64,000 nucleotides of DNA from the NCBI GenBank assembly GCA_965199055.1, contig CBDAQR010000004.1:1606022-1670021 (forward strand), given 5' to 3'. Shown here one piece after another: positions 1 to 12,327 of the stretch. The DNA is from CBDAQR01 sp965199055 (GTDB lineage: Bacteria; Pseudomonadota; Gammaproteobacteria; Pseudomonadales; Halieaceae). The notes beneath the pieces were generated by a model, which saw only the letters and a list, made by a program, of their open reading frames with translations, was not told the origin of the DNA and did no database searches. The stretch's first letter is position 1; each line of letters begins with the position of its first letter. The position numbers were made by a program, and so were the translations under genes.

Positions 1-1122
1 GAGCGCTATATCACCGATCGCTTCCTTCCCGACAAGGCCATTGATGTGATTGACGAGGCGGGCGCGTACCAGCAACTGCAGCCGCCATCGAAGCGCAAGA
101 AAGTCATCGGTGTTAACGATGTTGAGGCAGTGGTGGCCAAGATCGCGCGCATACCACCAAAATCTGTCAGTGCATCCGACAAGGAAGCCCTGCAGAAGTT
201 GGAGCCCAATCTGCAAATGGTCGTATTTGGTCAGGATCGGGCGATAACCAGTTTATCGACCGCTATCAAGATGGCACGCGCTGGGCTGAAAACCGGTGAC
301 AAGCCTATCGGCTCGTTCCTGTTCGCAGGTCCCACCGGTGTTGGTAAAACAGAGGTGAGCAAGCAACTGGCGCGCGTTTTAGGACTCGAACTGGTGCGCT
401 TCGATATGTCGGAGTACATGGAGCGCCATACCGTGTCGCGCTTAATCGGAGCACCCCCTGGGTATGTGGGTTTTGACCAGGGCGGGTTGCTGACAGATGC
501 TGTGACTAAGAACCCGCATTCCGTCGTACTGCTCGATGAGATTGAGAAAGCACATCCTGAAGTGTTCAATCTGTTGCTGCAGGTGATGGACCACGGTTCG
601 CTGACCGACAACAACGGCCGTAGGGCAGATTTCCGTAACGTGATCCTGATCATGACCACCAACGCTGGCGCTGAAAATATCAGCCGTCGTTCGATCGGGT
701 TTACCGAGCAGGATCACAGCACCGATGGTCTTGAAGCCATCAATAAGATGTTTACGCCAGAATTTCGCAATCGGCTGGATGCCATCATTCAGTTCGAGCC
801 GCTGGGCACAGAAGTTATCCTGACTGTGGTCGACAAGTTCCTCACCGAACTGCAGACCCAATTGGACGAGAAGCGGGTGACTCTGATCGTGGACGAAGAT
901 GCGCGCTTGTGGCTGGTGGAGCAGGGCTACGACGTTAATATGGGCGCGCGTCCCATGGAGCGCGTGATCCAGGAGAACATCAAGAAGCCCCTGGCCGAAA
1001 TGGTATTGTTTGGCGAGCTATCCAAGAACGGCGGTACCGCCCACGTATCGTTAGATGCGAAGGCAGGAAAGCTGGTAGTTGAAGCTGAGGTGCAGGAGCC
1101 GGAGCCGGCTCTCGCCGATTAG
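1..1122 (+). CDS. clpA: ATP-dependent Clp protease ATP-binding subunit ClpA (C-terminal part)
   Basis: AAA+ unfoldase that feeds substrates to ClpP in the cytosol. The reading frame is open from base 1, so the N-domain and most of the first AAA module lie upstream of the window; about 373 residues are visible. The second AAA module shows Walker A GPTGVGKT, Walker [10 protein letters not shown] and the class-I HSP100 stretch [22 protein letters not shown]-terminal D2-small domain follows ([23 protein letters not shown]). The stop codon overlaps the convergent infA stop by 4 bp. clpS would be expected just outside the left edge. ClpA is preferred over ClpB because there is no coiled-coil middle-domain signal in the visible part and the neighbours infA, bpt and aat are the usual clpA context. 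Confidence 0.96.
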   Translation, partial: ERYITDRFLPDKAIDVIDEAGAYQQLQPPSKRKKVIGVNDVEAVVAKIARIPPKSVSASDKEALQKLEPNLQMVVFGQDRAITSLSTAIKMARAGLKTGDKPIGSFLFAGPTGVGKTEVSKQLARVLGLELVRFDMSEYMERHTVSRLIGAPPGYVGFDQGGLLTDAVTKNPHSVVLLDEIEKAHPEVFNLLLQVMDHGSLTDNNGRRADFRNVILIMTTNAGAENISRRSIGFTEQDHSTDGLEAINKMFTPEFRNRLDAIIQFEPLGTEVILTVVDKFLTELQTQLDEKRVTLIVDEDARLWLVEQGYDVNMGARPMERVIQENIKKPLAEMVLFGELSKNGGTAHVSLDAKAGKLVVEAEVQEPEPALAD

Positions 1123-1337
1123 CGGGCGCGGTAAGTGATGCGGCCCTTGGTCAGGTCGTAGGGGGTCAATTCCACTCGAACCTTGTCACCGGTGAGGATG
1201 CGGATGTAGTTCTTGCGCATCTTCCCGGAGATGTGTGCGGTAACGATGTGTCCGTTTTCCAATTGAACCCGGAAGGTGGTGTTGGGAAGTGTATCAATCA
1301 CTTCACCTTCCATTTCAATTTGATCTTCTTTTGCCAT
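1119..1337 (-). CDS. infA: translation initiation factor IF-1
   Basis: 72-residue S1/OB-fold protein that binds the ribosomal A site and stabilises initiation complexes. It starts [19 protein letters not shown] and ends [10 protein letters not shown], the standard length and ends for IF-1. An upstream in-frame start at 1382 would add a 15-residue arginine-rich extension that the family lacks, so the ATG at 1335-1337 was chosen. It lies convergent to clpA with overlapping stops (1119-1122) and downstream of bpt on the same strand. Confidence 0.97.
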   Translation of the reverse strand: MAKEDQIEMEGEVIDTLPNTTFRVQLENGHIVTAHISGKMRKNYIRILTGDKVRVELTPYDLTKGRITYRAR

Positions 1338-1385
1338 GCGGCGGCGTTCCTGTCGAAAAATCAGGCGCGCATTTTGCCTCAAAAC

Positions 1386-2096
1386 CTACAGCAATTCTAC
1401 CCATTGGCCATTGATGTAAAGCTCCAGTGGCCGGTATTGGATCTTATAGGCCATTTTCTGGCATTCCTTAATCCAGTAACCCAGATACAGATAATCGAGG
1501 CCTAATTGACGGGTGGCGTGAATTTGCCACAGCACGGCGTAGGTACCCAGGCTGCGAGAATGCAGTTCAGGTTCGAAGAAGGTGTAGATGGCAGACAGGC
1601 CATCGTCGAGTTCGTCTGCAACGGCAACACCGGCCAGACGCCCCTCCAGGTTGAGTCTGAAGAAACGGGTCACACCCCATTCTGCGCTGAGGAATGACTG
1701 GAACTGCTCTCGCGATGGTGGATACATGTCGCCATCGCGATGGCGGGCCTCGATATAGCGCCGGTAGAGGTCAAAATACTCATCGCCCTCGATGGTGCCT
1801 GTTTCTTCTACCTGTAGATCGGCGTTGTGCTTCCAGCAACGTTTCTGACTGCGGCGCGCCTTGAATCGACTTACCGGTATGCGAGCTGGCACACAGGCCT
1901 TGCAACTGCCGCAATTGGGACGGTAGAGATGCGAGCCGGAACGCCGAAAACCGAGCTGAGAGAGCTGGCTATAAAGCGTGCCCGTCATCGGTGTGCGCGG
2001 GTCAACGAACAAGGTGGTAGCTTCCTGTTCTTCAAGGTAGCTGCAGCTATGGGGATAGGTCGTATAAACCTTCAGATCACGCAGCGAAGAGGTCAC
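1386..2096 (-). CDS. bpt: aspartate/glutamate leucyltransferase (Bpt/ATE family)
   Basis: Transfers an amino acid from aminoacyl-tRNA to the N-terminus of proteins bearing secondary destabilising residues, marking them for ClpS/ClpAP. 236 residues. It has the ATE N-domain cysteine motifs (PHSCSYLEEQEATTLF and CGSCKAC) and the C-domain GTYAVLWQIHATRQLGLDYLYLGYWI. The GTG start at 2094-2096 overlaps the aat TGA (GTGA overlap), so the two transferases are probably translationally coupled. The clustering with clpA and aat fits one N-degron module. Leucyl (Bpt) rather than arginyl specificity is taken from the usual gammaproteobacterial assignment, not from a diagnostic residue. Confidence 0.93.
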   Translation of the reverse strand: MTSSLRDLKVYTTYPHSCSYLEEQEATTLFVDPRTPMTGTLYSQLSQLGFRRSGSHLYRPNCGSCKACVPARIPVSRFKARRSQKRCWKHNADLQVEETGTIEGDEYFDLYRRYIEARHRDGDMYPPSREQFQSFLSAEWGVTRFFRLNLEGRLAGVAVADELDDGLSAIYTFFEPELHSRSLGTYAVLWQIHATRQLGLDYLYLGYWIKECQKMAYKIQYRPLELYINGQWVELL

Positions 2097-2809
2097 ACCA
2101 GTTCTCCCGAACTCATTTCCATGGTCCAGCTACCTGGCAGCGGACCCTCTGACTCAGTTTGATCAAGGTATTGTTCAAAGTCCAGCCTTGGTATGTTGCG
2201 TGCGCCCATTGAATTGAGGTGCTCACTCTCCACCTGGCAATCGATGATCTTGAGGCCCTGTTCAGGCAGTAGTCTTACCAGGGCCGCCAGTGCAGCCTTC
2301 GAGGCGTCGTTAGCACGACTGAACATCGACTCTCCAAAAAACACCTGGCCCAGAGCGACGCCGTAAAGGCCGCCCACCAGTTGTTGATGTTGGTTCCAGA
2401 CCTCTATTGAGTGTGCGTGGCCGGCTCGGTGCAGGGCCATATAAGCCCTCGCCATCGAGTTCGTAATCCAGGTGCCGCGCTGACTCGCTCGCGGCGCGGC
2501 ACAGCCGGATAACACGCGGTGAAAGACCCGGTCCGTGGTAATTCGAAATTCAGCCCGCCTGAGATTTTTACGCAGGCTGCGTGAAACACGAAGCTCAGCA
2601 GGGAAGAGTACCGAGCGCGGGTCGGGGCTCCACCAGAGAATCAGCTGGGGATCCTCATACCAGGGAAAGATGCCGCGACTATAGGCCTGTAACAGACGGT
2701 CGACGCTCAGATCACCGCCCACGGCAAGCAGGCCATTGGGGTAACTCAGCGCCTGCTCGGTCGCTGGAAACTCCAATTTACCTCGTTCAATGCGCTGAAT
2801 CGTCACCAT
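2093..2809 (-). CDS. aat: leucyl/phenylalanyl-tRNA–protein transferase
   Basis: Adds Leu or Phe to N-terminal Lys/Arg of proteins, creating N-degrons for ClpAPS. 238 residues. Family blocks are visible: FPWYEDPQLILWWSPDPR near residue 49, then WITNSMARAYMALHRAGHAHSIEVW and GGLYGVALGQVFFGESMFS. The ATG at 2807-2809 follows the trxB stop by about 20 bp on the same strand. Its stop overlaps the bpt start by 4 bp. Confidence 0.96.
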   Translation of the reverse strand: MVTIQRIERGKLEFPATEQALSYPNGLLAVGGDLSVDRLLQAYSRGIFPWYEDPQLILWWSPDPRSVLFPAELRVSRSLRKNLRRAEFRITTDRVFHRVLSGCAAPRASQRGTWITNSMARAYMALHRAGHAHSIEVWNQHQQLVGGLYGVALGQVFFGESMFSRANDASKAALAALVRLLPEQGLKIIDCQVESEHLNSMGARNIPRLDFEQYLDQTESEGPLPGSWTMEMSSGELV

Positions 2810-2830
2810 GGGAATATGGTGATCGAATCC

Positions 2831-3918
<1,088 letters not shown>

Positions 3919-6249
3919 GTGAGTAACCGCGTGTCCGAGACCGCAAGCACCGCCAGACACTTCCTGGGCCCGCGACTTCGCGAGGGCGCCTTCATCGGAA
4001 TCAGTGCCGTATGCCTGTACCTGCTGCTGGCGCTGGTCAGCTATAGCCCGGGTGATCCGGGTTGGTCTGCCACGGGCAGTTCCGATTTAGTCAGCAATGC
4101 GGGCGGCCCCTTTGGTGCCTGGCTTGCGGATGTGTTTTTCTCACTGATCGGTTACCTGGCGTACCTGTTTCCCTTGATGCTGGCGTGGCGAGCCTGGGTG
4201 TTGTTCCAAAATCGCCACGAGGAGGGTGGTTTTGACTGGGTGACGTTCGCCATCCGGGCGCTCGGGCTCACCCTGGTGATGATTGCTGGTACCGCGCTGG
4301 CCGCGATGAACGATCTTGGCGGTAGTCAGTTGCCCCAGGGGCTCGGTGGTATTCTCGGCCAGGCCGTTGGCGACTCCTTCACCAGCGCCTTTAGTGTCAC
4401 AGGCAGTCGACTCATATTGTGCGCCGTATTTCTGTTTGGCATGACAGTGTTCACCGATCTCAGTTGGCTCAAGCTGATGGACGATGTGGGCTACTGGACC
4501 CTGGAAGGTTCCGCACGCGCCCGGGAAACAATTCTTCGCAACTGGCAACGGCTCCGTGAACGTCGCGAGCAGCAGAAGGTGCAGCAAGAGCGCAAAATTG
4601 CCATTACTGAGCATGTTGAGAAAGAAAAGAAACGTAAGCCACCCAAGATCAAGCCGCTAAGTAAACCAGTAGAAAAAAGTGAGCGGGCAGATAAAGAGCG
4701 CCAACAGCCCTTATTCGATGCGCCTGTGACCGGCGAATTGCCGCACCTGGATCTGCTGGATGACCGGGTCAAAGACCCCTCGAAGGGCTACTCGACCGAG
4801 GCGTTGGAAGCGCTGTCGAAGTTGTTGGAACTCAAATTGTCAGACTTTGGTATTACCGCTGAAGTTACCGCCGTTTATCCCGGGCCGGTCATTACCCGCT
4901 TCGAGTTGCAACCCGCGGCTGGGGTCAAGGTGAGCCGCATCACTAACCTGGCCAAGGATCTGGCGCGATCACTTGCGGTAATCAGCGTACGGGTCGTCGA
5001 GGTGATTCCCGGCAAGTCTGTGGTGGGCGTCGAAATTCCCAACGAGCATCGCGAGATTGTTAACTTCCGCGAAGTGCTGTCCTCTAAGGCCTTCGATGAG
5101 TCTCGTTCTCCGCTAACACTGGCGTTGGGCCACGATATCTCAGGCCAGCCCATCGTTGCCGACCTGGCGAAGATGCCACACCTGCTGGTTGCGGGTACGA
5201 CAGGCGCGGGTAAGTCAGTCGGCGTTAACGCGATGCTGCTGAGCCTGCTGTATAAGGCGGGGCCGGCGGATGTGCGGCTGATTCTCGTAGACCCCAAGAT
5301 GCTCGAATTGTCCGTGTACGACGGAATCCCACATCTCTTGACGCCCGTCATAACCGACATGAAAGACGCCGCCAATGGGCTGCGCTGGTGCGTCGCCGAA
5401 ATGGAGCGGCGCTATAAATTGATGGCAGCTCTGGGCGTACGTAATCTCGCTGGTTATAACCGCAAAATCGAGGATGCCGAGAAAGCGGGAGAACCGATTG
5501 CCGATCCGTTGTGGAAACCGGAGCCGTTACTGGATGTAGCCGAAGAAGATCAGGTGCCGCCGAATCTCGACAAGCTACCGGCGATCGTCGTAGTGATCGA
5601 CGAATTTGCCGATATGATGATGATTGTTGGCAAAAAGGTTGAGCAGCTCATAGCGCGCATTGCGCAAAAGGCGCGTGCCGCCGGCATCCATTTGATACTC
5701 GCGACCCAGCGGCCGTCTGTGGATGTCATCACGGGCTTGATCAAAGCCAATGTTCCGACGCGAATCGCGTTTCAAGTGTCTTCTAAAGTGGATTCGAGGA
5801 CCATTCTCGATCAGGGTGGTGCTGAGCAACTGTTGGGGCATGGCGATATGCTGTATCTGCCGCCCGGTACCGCCATTCCCATTCGTGTGCATGGTGCATT
5901 TGTGGATGACCACGAGGTTCATCAGGTTGTTGCCGACTGGAAGCGCCGCGGTGAACCTGCCTACATTGACGGTTTGCTGGAAGAAGGCAGTGCGCCCGGT
6001 GTGATGCCCGGCGAGAAAGCCGAGGGCGGCGAGGGCGAGGACGAAGAGGCGGACGCGCTATACGATGAGGCGGTGCATTACGTTACCAAGAGCCGGCGTG
6101 CATCAATATCTTCGGTCCAGCGCAAGCTGCGAATTGGCTATAACCGGGCCGCTCGACTGATTGAAGCGATGGAATCAGCAGGGGTGGTGAGTGAAATGGG
6201 AACTAACGGTCAGCGCGAAGTGATAGCGCCGCCTCCCGTAGAGGACTAA
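3919..6249 (+). CDS. ftsK: DNA translocase FtsK
   Basis: Septal DNA pump that clears chromosome termini and activates XerCD recombination at dif. From the GTG at 3919 it is 776 residues; an in-frame TTG at 3889 would add ten. About four membrane segments fall within the first 180 residues (for example [19 protein letters not shown]). A charged linker follows, then the motor with Walker A GTTGAGKS near residue 426 and Walker [14 protein letters not shown] near 556. The C-terminal winged-helix gamma domain ([20 protein letters not shown]), which reads KOPS and touches XerD, is intact. The stop overlaps the lolA start (TAATG). The gene lies only about 34 kb from the dif site in this window. Confidence 0.97.
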   Translation: MSNRVSETASTARHFLGPRLREGAFIGISAVCLYLLLALVSYSPGDPGWSATGSSDLVSNAGGPFGAWLADVFFSLIGYLAYLFPLMLAWRAWVLFQNRHEEGGFDWVTFAIRALGLTLVMIAGTALAAMNDLGGSQLPQGLGGILGQAVGDSFTSAFSVTGSRLILCAVFLFGMTVFTDLSWLKLMDDVGYWTLEGSARARETILRNWQRLRERREQQKVQQERKIAITEHVEKEKKRKPPKIKPLSKPVEKSERADKERQQPLFDAPVTGELPHLDLLDDRVKDPSKGYSTEALEALSKLLELKLSDFGITAEVTAVYPGPVITRFELQPAAGVKVSRITNLAKDLARSLAVISVRVVEVIPGKSVVGVEIPNEHREIVNFREVLSSKAFDESRSPLTLALGHDISGQPIVADLAKMPHLLVAGTTGAGKSVGVNAMLLSLLYKAGPADVRLILVDPKMLELSVYDGIPHLLTPVITDMKDAANGLRWCVAEMERRYKLMAALGVRNLAGYNRKIEDAEKAGEPIADPLWKPEPLLDVAEEDQVPPNLDKLPAIVVVIDEFADMMMIVGKKVEQLIARIAQKARAAGIHLILATQRPSVDVITGLIKANVPTRIAFQVSSKVDSRTILDQGGAEQLLGHGDMLYLPPGTAIPIRVHGAFVDDHEVHQVVADWKRRGEPAYIDGLLEEGSAPGVMPGEKAEGGEGEDEEADALYDEAVHYVTKSRRASISSVQRKLRIGYNRAARLIEAMESAGVVSEMGTNGQREVIAPPPVED

Positions 6250-6863
6250 TGCGCGGTTTTTTTCTGTTTTTCCTGGCCGCACTGCCTGTCTATTGCCAGG
6301 CAGATGCCGTCGCTGATCTGCAAGCCCTACTCAAGCCCCTGATCAGTCTTAGCGGTGAATTTGAGCAGGGCCTTTATGCTGAAGACGGAGAGCAGCTGGA
6401 AGTCAGCAGTGGTGAGTTTAGCCTGCTGCAGCCGGATAATTTTCGTTGGGTGATCGAAAAGCCCGAAGCGCAGCTTGTGGTCGTAAGCGGTGGCTACCTG
6501 TGGCATCACGATGTTGAGCTCGAGACCGTGACTCGGCGCAGTGTGGATCTGCGTTCAACATACAGCCCGCTGGCGGTGCTCGCGGGCGATGAAGACAGCT
6601 TGCGCAATGACTACGTGGTTGAATCGCTACCCGGCCGCGAAGATCTCACTGTGTGGCGTCTTGTTCCACGCGAGGGTTCGGCTGACTTCCGCGAACTGAT
6701 TCTCTATATGCGCGACGGCGAACCGCAGCAGATGGATGTCTTAGACCCGCTCGAACGGCTGTCTCGGATCGAATTTGATGCGGTCACCATCAACCCACCA
6801 CTGTCTCCAGTAGATTTCGAATTCACGGTTCCTGCAGGCGCCGATTTCTTTCAGCATGACTGA
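6249..6863 (+). CDS. lolA: outer-membrane lipoprotein carrier protein LolA
   Basis: Periplasmic chaperone that carries lipoproteins from LolCDE to LolB. 204 residues with a signal peptide ([18 protein letters not shown]). The LolA fold signature appears at LSGEFEQGLYAEDGEQL and GEFSLLQPDNFRWVIEKPEAQLVV. The ATG shares one base with the ftsK stop, and the 3' end overlaps rarA by 8 bp. ftsK–lolA–rarA is a standard gammaproteobacterial order. Confidence 0.95.
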   Translation: MRGFFLFFLAALPVYCQADAVADLQALLKPLISLSGEFEQGLYAEDGEQLEVSSGEFSLLQPDNFRWVIEKPEAQLVVVSGGYLWHHDVELETVTRRSVDLRSTYSPLAVLAGDEDSLRNDYVVESLPGREDLTVWRLVPREGSADFRELILYMRDGEPQQMDVLDPLERLSRIEFDAVTINPPLSPVDFEFTVPAGADFFQHD

Positions 6864-8184
6864 CGACCTCTTCGCGAGTGCCTCACAGGGTTACCAGCCA
6901 CTGGCCGCCCGTCTGCGTCCAAGAGAGCTCATAGAGTATGCAGGGCAGGAACATATCCTTGGCGAGGGTAAGCCGCTGCGTGACGCCATAGAACGTGGGC
7001 AACTGCATTCGATGATTCTCTGGGGTCCCCCCGGCGTTGGTAAAACGACCTTGGCAAAAATGCTGGCGGAGAAAGCTAACGCGCACTTTCTTACCCTGTC
7101 TGCCGTTCTGGCTGGCGTGAAAGACATCCGCGCCGCAGTAGATGAAGCGAAGATACAGCGAGGACAGGGGCGCGATACCATCCTGTTTGTGGATGAAGTG
7201 CATCGATTCAATAAAGCCCAGCAAGACGCATTCTTGCCCTATGTCGAAGATGGCACGCTCATTTTCGTCGGAGCCACCACGGAGAATCCATCCTTCGAGC
7301 TGAACAACGCACTGTTGTCGCGCTCTCGCGTCTACAAGTTGCGATCGCTCAGCGAGCAGGAGTTAGCTGCCGTACTTAGACGCGCTATTGATGTCTGTGA
7401 ACAATCGGTCGCGGTCAGCGATGAATTGCTGCTCTCTCTGGCGCGCAGCGCAGATGGTGATGCGCGCCGAGCGTTGAACTTGCTTGAGCTGGCGCTGGAT
7501 CTCGCACCATCCGCTGAATCGGGCGCTCTGCGTTTAGACGAGGCCGTTATCGATGAAGTCCTGGAAGGCACACTGCGCCGCTTCGACAAGGGTGGTGACG
7601 TCTTTTATGACCAGATCTCGGCGCTGCACAAAGCTGTTAGGGGTAGCTCACCTGACGCCGCCTTGTATTGGTTTGTGCGCATGTTAGACGGCGGCTGCGA
7701 TCCTTTGTATATCGCCAGGCGTGTGGTGCGCATGGCGAGCGAAGACATTGGTAATGCCGATCCCCGAGGCTTGTCACTCGCCTTGGATGCCTGGCAGGTG
7801 CAGGAGCGGCTGGGCAGTCCGGAAGGAGAGTTAGCCATAGCGCAGGCGGTTGTGTACCTCGCTTGCGCCGCCAAGAGCAATGCGGTGTATAGCGCGTATA
7901 AGAGCGCGAGAGCCGATGTTGAGTCCTCACCGAGCGAGGAGGTGCCGCTGCACCTGCGCAATGCGCCCACTCGACTGAGCAAGGAAATGGGTCACGGCAC
8001 TGAGTATCGCTACGCGCATGACGAGCCCGGCGGTTTCGCGGCAGGCGAAAACTATTTTCCGGAATCGATTGCGCAGCAGCGTTATTACTATCCTACCGAC
8101 CGCGGACTCGAGCAGCGTATCGCCGAGCGCCTGGAATACCTGCGCACGCTGGACAAAAACAGTACAATACGCCGCTACGAGTAG
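6856..8184 (+). CDS. rarA: replication-associated recombination protein RarA (MgsA)
   Basis: AAA+ ATPase of the clamp-loader-like RarA/MgsA/WRNIP1 family, acting at stalled replication forks. 442 residues, a normal length. Walker A GPPGVGKTT is near residue 58 and Walker B ILFVDEVHRF near 111. Sensor-1 lies in FVGATTENPSFELNNALLSRS. The C-terminal tetramerisation domain contains MASEDIGNADPRGLSLALDAW. The start overlaps lolA by 8 bp and crcB follows after 14 bp. Confidence 0.96.
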   Translation: MTDDLFASASQGYQPLAARLRPRELIEYAGQEHILGEGKPLRDAIERGQLHSMILWGPPGVGKTTLAKMLAEKANAHFLTLSAVLAGVKDIRAAVDEAKIQRGQGRDTILFVDEVHRFNKAQQDAFLPYVEDGTLIFVGATTENPSFELNNALLSRSRVYKLRSLSEQELAAVLRRAIDVCEQSVAVSDELLLSLARSADGDARRALNLLELALDLAPSAESGALRLDEAVIDEVLEGTLRRFDKGGDVFYDQISALHKAVRGSSPDAALYWFVRMLDGGCDPLYIARRVVRMASEDIGNADPRGLSLALDAWQVQERLGSPEGELAIAQAVVYLACAAKSNAVYSAYKSARADVESSPSEEVPLHLRNAPTRLSKEMGHGTEYRYAHDEPGGFAAGENYFPESIAQQRYYYPTDRGLEQRIAERLEYLRTLDKNSTIRRYE

Positions 8185-8198
8185 TTCACCTTAGTTCG

Positions 8199-8573
8199 AT
8201 GAAACACCTGATCTTTATCGCCCTAGGCGGAGCCGGTGGTGCGCTGGCCCGTCATTGGATGTCCGGAATCGTGCACTCCCAGGCTGGGAGCCACTTTCCC
8301 TGGGGCACCCTCAGTGTCAACCTGCTGGGTTCCTTCTGCATTGGGATTATGTATGTGCTGATCCTGGAGCGAGGTGTAGTGCACCCGGACTGGCGAAGCG
8401 TGGTGATAGTCGGTTTTCTCGGCGCATTCACTACCTTTTCCACGTTCTCCATCGAGACCATTACGTTACTCGAAAACGGTCAGGCAGGTACTGCGTTTAT
8501 GTACATCCTGACCAGCGTATCGACTTGTCTGCTGGCGGTATGGGTAGCAGTCAGTCTGGCCCGCTTGATATAG
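8199..8573 (+). CDS. crcB: fluoride efflux transporter CrcB
   Basis: Small dual-topology Fluc-type membrane channel that exports fluoride. 124 residues with four hydrophobic segments. Family signatures are GGAGGALARHW at the N-terminus, GTLSVNLLGSFCIG, and GFLGAFTTFSTFS, which holds the phenylalanine box lining the pore. Only 14 bp separate it from rarA, so there is no room for a fluoride riboswitch and it is probably part of the housekeeping transcript. serS begins 9 bp downstream. Confidence 0.95.
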   Translation: MKHLIFIALGGAGGALARHWMSGIVHSQAGSHFPWGTLSVNLLGSFCIGIMYVLILERGVVHPDWRSVVIVGFLGAFTTFSTFSIETITLLENGQAGTAFMYILTSVSTCLLAVWVAVSLARLI

Positions 8574-9878
<1,305 letters not shown>

Positions 9879-9881
9879 GCG

Positions 9882-11306
9882 GTGGAATATCTACCCTTAT
9901 TTTTCTCGCTCAAAGACGAACCGGTACTGCTGGTCGGCGGCGGCAATGTTGCTCTGCGCAAAGCAAGACTGCTGGCGGCGGTGGGCGCGCAGATTACCGT
10001 GGTCTCGCCCGCACTGGAACCAGATCTGGCCGAGCTATTGGATGCTAACGCCGGGAATTGGCTGCAGGAGCATTACAGCAGTCTGTGTCTCGATGGCCAG
10101 GTTCTGGTCGTCGCGGCCACGGCAGACTTTCAGGTGAATCAGCAGGTCGCAGACGATGCCCGTGCCAGACGCATGCCCGTTAACGTGGTCGATGAACCTG
10201 AGCTTTGCTCTTTTATATTCCCTTCAATCGTCGATCGCTCGCCTCTGGTGATCGGCATCAGCAGTAGTGGACGCAGCCCGGTACTTGCCAGACGCTTGCG
10301 CAGTAAAATTGAAGCGTTGATTCCAGCGGCGTTCGGACGCCTGGCAACATTCAGTGGCCGGTTTCGCGAGCGAGTGAAAGACGCGGTTCCGGCGGAGGCG
10401 GAGCGGCGGCGTCTCTGGGAGAGGATCATCGATGGGCCTATAGCGGAGCTGGTTCTTGCTGGCCGCGAAGATGAAGCGGAGAACAGTTTGGAAAAACTGC
10501 TGGCGGCACCTGCCGCAGAAAAGGGCGCCGGGGAGGTATATCTCGTGGGCGCCGGCCCTGGCGATCCGGATCTTTTAACGTTTAAAGCTGCGCGCATGTT
10601 ACAGAAAGCCGATGTAGTTCTATACGACAGATTGGTGTCGCCTCAGGTGCTGGAGATGGCTCGTCGTGATGCAGACAGAATATACGTTGGCAAGCGGCGC
10701 GCCGACCACGCCGTACCCCAGCAGCAAATCAATGAACTATTGCTGGAGCTCGCGCAACAGGGCAAATGTGTTGTCAGGCTTAAAGGCGGAGATCCGTTTA
10801 TTTTTGGTCGCGGCGGCGAAGAGATCGCACTACTCGCAAGCCACCGTATACCATTTCAGGTGGTGCCAGGAGTCACTGCCGCCAGCGGTTGCGCTTGCTA
10901 CGCTGGCATCCCGCTTACGCACAGAGACTATGCGCAATCGGTTCGATTTGTGACGGGGCAATTGAAGAATGAGAAAGTCGATCTCCCCTGGGAAGAACTT
11001 GCTCACGAGGGACAAACAGTCGTGTTTTACATGGGCCTCAAGGGCTTGCCGCAGATTTGCGAACAGTTGCAGGCGCAGGGCCGGCATGGCGATACACCCG
11101 TCGCATTGGTTGAGCAGGGCACCACACCCAACCAGCGTACATTACTGGGCACGCTGGCTACCATGGAGCAAATCGTTGCAAACAACAGCGTGCACGCTCC
11201 GACACTAATGATCGTTGGAGAGGTTGTTAAACTGCACGAAAGTCTGGCCTGGTTCGGTGAATCAGCAACCCCGGGAAACTGGCCACCTTCGACGGGAGTG
11301 GTATAG
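9882..11306 (+). CDS. cysG: siroheme synthase (trifunctional CysG)
   Basis: Converts uroporphyrinogen III to siroheme, the cofactor of sulfite and nitrite reductases. 474 residues from a GTG start 3 bp after serS. The N-terminal dehydrogenase/ferrochelatase half has the Rossmann motif [13 protein letters not shown], then [14 protein letters not shown]. The C-terminal SAM-dependent uroporphyrinogen methyltransferase half has [36 protein letters not shown] and [20 protein letters not shown]. Both halves look complete, so this is the fused form. Confidence 0.96.
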   Translation: MEYLPLFFSLKDEPVLLVGGGNVALRKARLLAAVGAQITVVSPALEPDLAELLDANAGNWLQEHYSSLCLDGQVLVVAATADFQVNQQVADDARARRMPVNVVDEPELCSFIFPSIVDRSPLVIGISSSGRSPVLARRLRSKIEALIPAAFGRLATFSGRFRERVKDAVPAEAERRRLWERIIDGPIAELVLAGREDEAENSLEKLLAAPAAEKGAGEVYLVGAGPGDPDLLTFKAARMLQKADVVLYDRLVSPQVLEMARRDADRIYVGKRRADHAVPQQQINELLLELAQQGKCVVRLKGGDPFIFGRGGEEIALLASHRIPFQVVPGVTAASGCACYAGIPLTHRDYAQSVRFVTGQLKNEKVDLPWEELAHEGQTVVFYMGLKGLPQICEQLQAQGRHGDTPVALVEQGTTPNQRTLLGTLATMEQIVANNSVHAPTLMIVGEVVKLHESLAWFGESATPGNWPPSTGVV

Positions 11307-11341
11307 TTCAAGTATCGTTTCAAGGGACATCGGACTCTGCC

Positions 11342-11845
11342 ATGGAAAAGAAGCGCAATCAGGTCATCATCAAGAATGAGTTTCAACAGAAACTTATTCT
11401 CAATACCTTGCTGATTACACTGATCACTCTCAATGTCATTATCATTGCGGCGTTTCTGCTAGATGACATGTTCGGTTCACCGGACCATATGTTCAGCGTG
11501 TTCAATGTCTCTGTCGCTGCGATGGAGCTTATCGCAGTTGTCATTGTTTACTACATCGGCCGCAAGATTAGCTTCCATATTGCGGGACCTGTCTATGCAA
11601 TCGAACGCACCCTAAAAGGCATGAATGAGGGTGATCTTGCCCAGACTCTCAAGCTCCGCCCCGGAGATCATTTTGTCGAAGTCTCCGATGCGATCAACGA
11701 AGTCATCACAGGATACCGTGGGCGGCTGCAGCGTGCCCAAACTCTGCTCGATGGCCAGGAGTCCCTGAGCGCCGAGCAAATAGCTACTTTGAGGGATGAA
11801 CTGAATTGGTTTGTTACCGAGAAGGAAGAGGGCAGTTCTGCCTGA
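11342..11845 (+). CDS. HAMP-domain inner-membrane protein
   Basis: 167-residue protein with a basic N-terminus (MEKKRNQVIIK), two membrane helices (about residues 18-41 and 55-73) and a HAMP-like linker (about 74-125, with AIERTLKGMNEGDLAQTLKLRPGDHF). A short coiled-coil tail follows. There is no kinase, cyclase or methyl-accepting output domain, so it is a stand-alone HAMP membrane protein. It overlaps the downstream pilin-like gene, so the two are likely co-translated. A role in sensing or in assembly of the pilin product is a guess from context. Confidence 0.75.
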   Translation: MEKKRNQVIIKNEFQQKLILNTLLITLITLNVIIIAAFLLDDMFGSPDHMFSVFNVSVAAMELIAVVIVYYIGRKISFHIAGPVYAIERTLKGMNEGDLAQTLKLRPGDHFVEVSDAINEVITGYRGRLQRAQTLLDGQESLSAEQIATLRDELNWFVTEKEEGSSA

Positions 11846-12327
11846 GAATCAATGAGCGGGGCCTTACCCTGCTGGAGCTGCTTATCGGCATGTTCATCGT
11901 CAGCATATTGGCGATGGTAGCTCTGCCGACCTATACCGACTATCGCACCCGGGCAAAAGTCAGCGAGGGTTTTAAAGCGGCGGCCAAGCTTCGCACTGGC
12001 GTGGAAGAGTACTACTTCGTGAATGGCGTGATGCCGGAGAAAAACGAACAACTGGGCTTGCATAAAAGGGCGAAGAAAAACACCGACGTTTACATCGAAC
12101 GCATCCGTATCTCGTCTAACCCCAAGCCTGGGACCATCAAGTTATTTTGGGACGATGTTTACGAACTGCCGGAGCTGGACAAGAAGAATCGAATTGATTT
12201 TGTGCCACAGGTGGTGAACGGCCGCGTGCGCTGGGATTGCACCCGCGGCAACATGCTAGACAAGTATCGCCCGGTGCAGTGTCGCGGGGGCTTTGATGAC
12301 CTGGATGAAGATGACGAAGACGATTAG
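11806..12327 (+). CDS. type IV pilin-like protein with N-terminal methylation motif
   Basis: Contains a prepilin cleavage and methylation signature, RG|LTLLELLIGMFIVSILAMVALP: Gly before the cut, Glu at +5, then a hydrophobic helix. About 160 mature residues end in an acidic tail (DDLDEDDEDD). From the TTG at 11806 the leader would be 20 residues. A CTG at 11842 that overlaps the upstream TGA (CTGA) would give the classic 7-residue leader MRINERG, and I think that start is more likely. It could be a minor pilin or a type II secretion pseudopilin. It converges with prc with a 4-bp stop overlap. Confidence 0.8.
   Translation: MVCYREGRGQFCLRINERGLTLLELLIGMFIVSILAMVALPTYTDYRTRAKVSEGFKAAAKLRTGVEEYYFVNGVMPEKNEQLGLHKRAKKNTDVYIERIRISSNPKPGTIKLFWDDVYELPELDKKNRIDFVPQVVNGRVRWDCTRGNMLDKYRPVQCRGGFDDLDEDDEDD

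Noticed and set aside
8185..8198. fluoride riboswitch ahead of crcB
   Set aside because: Only 14 bp separate rarA and crcB, too short for the aptamer, and no such fold is evident in the rarA 3' end.
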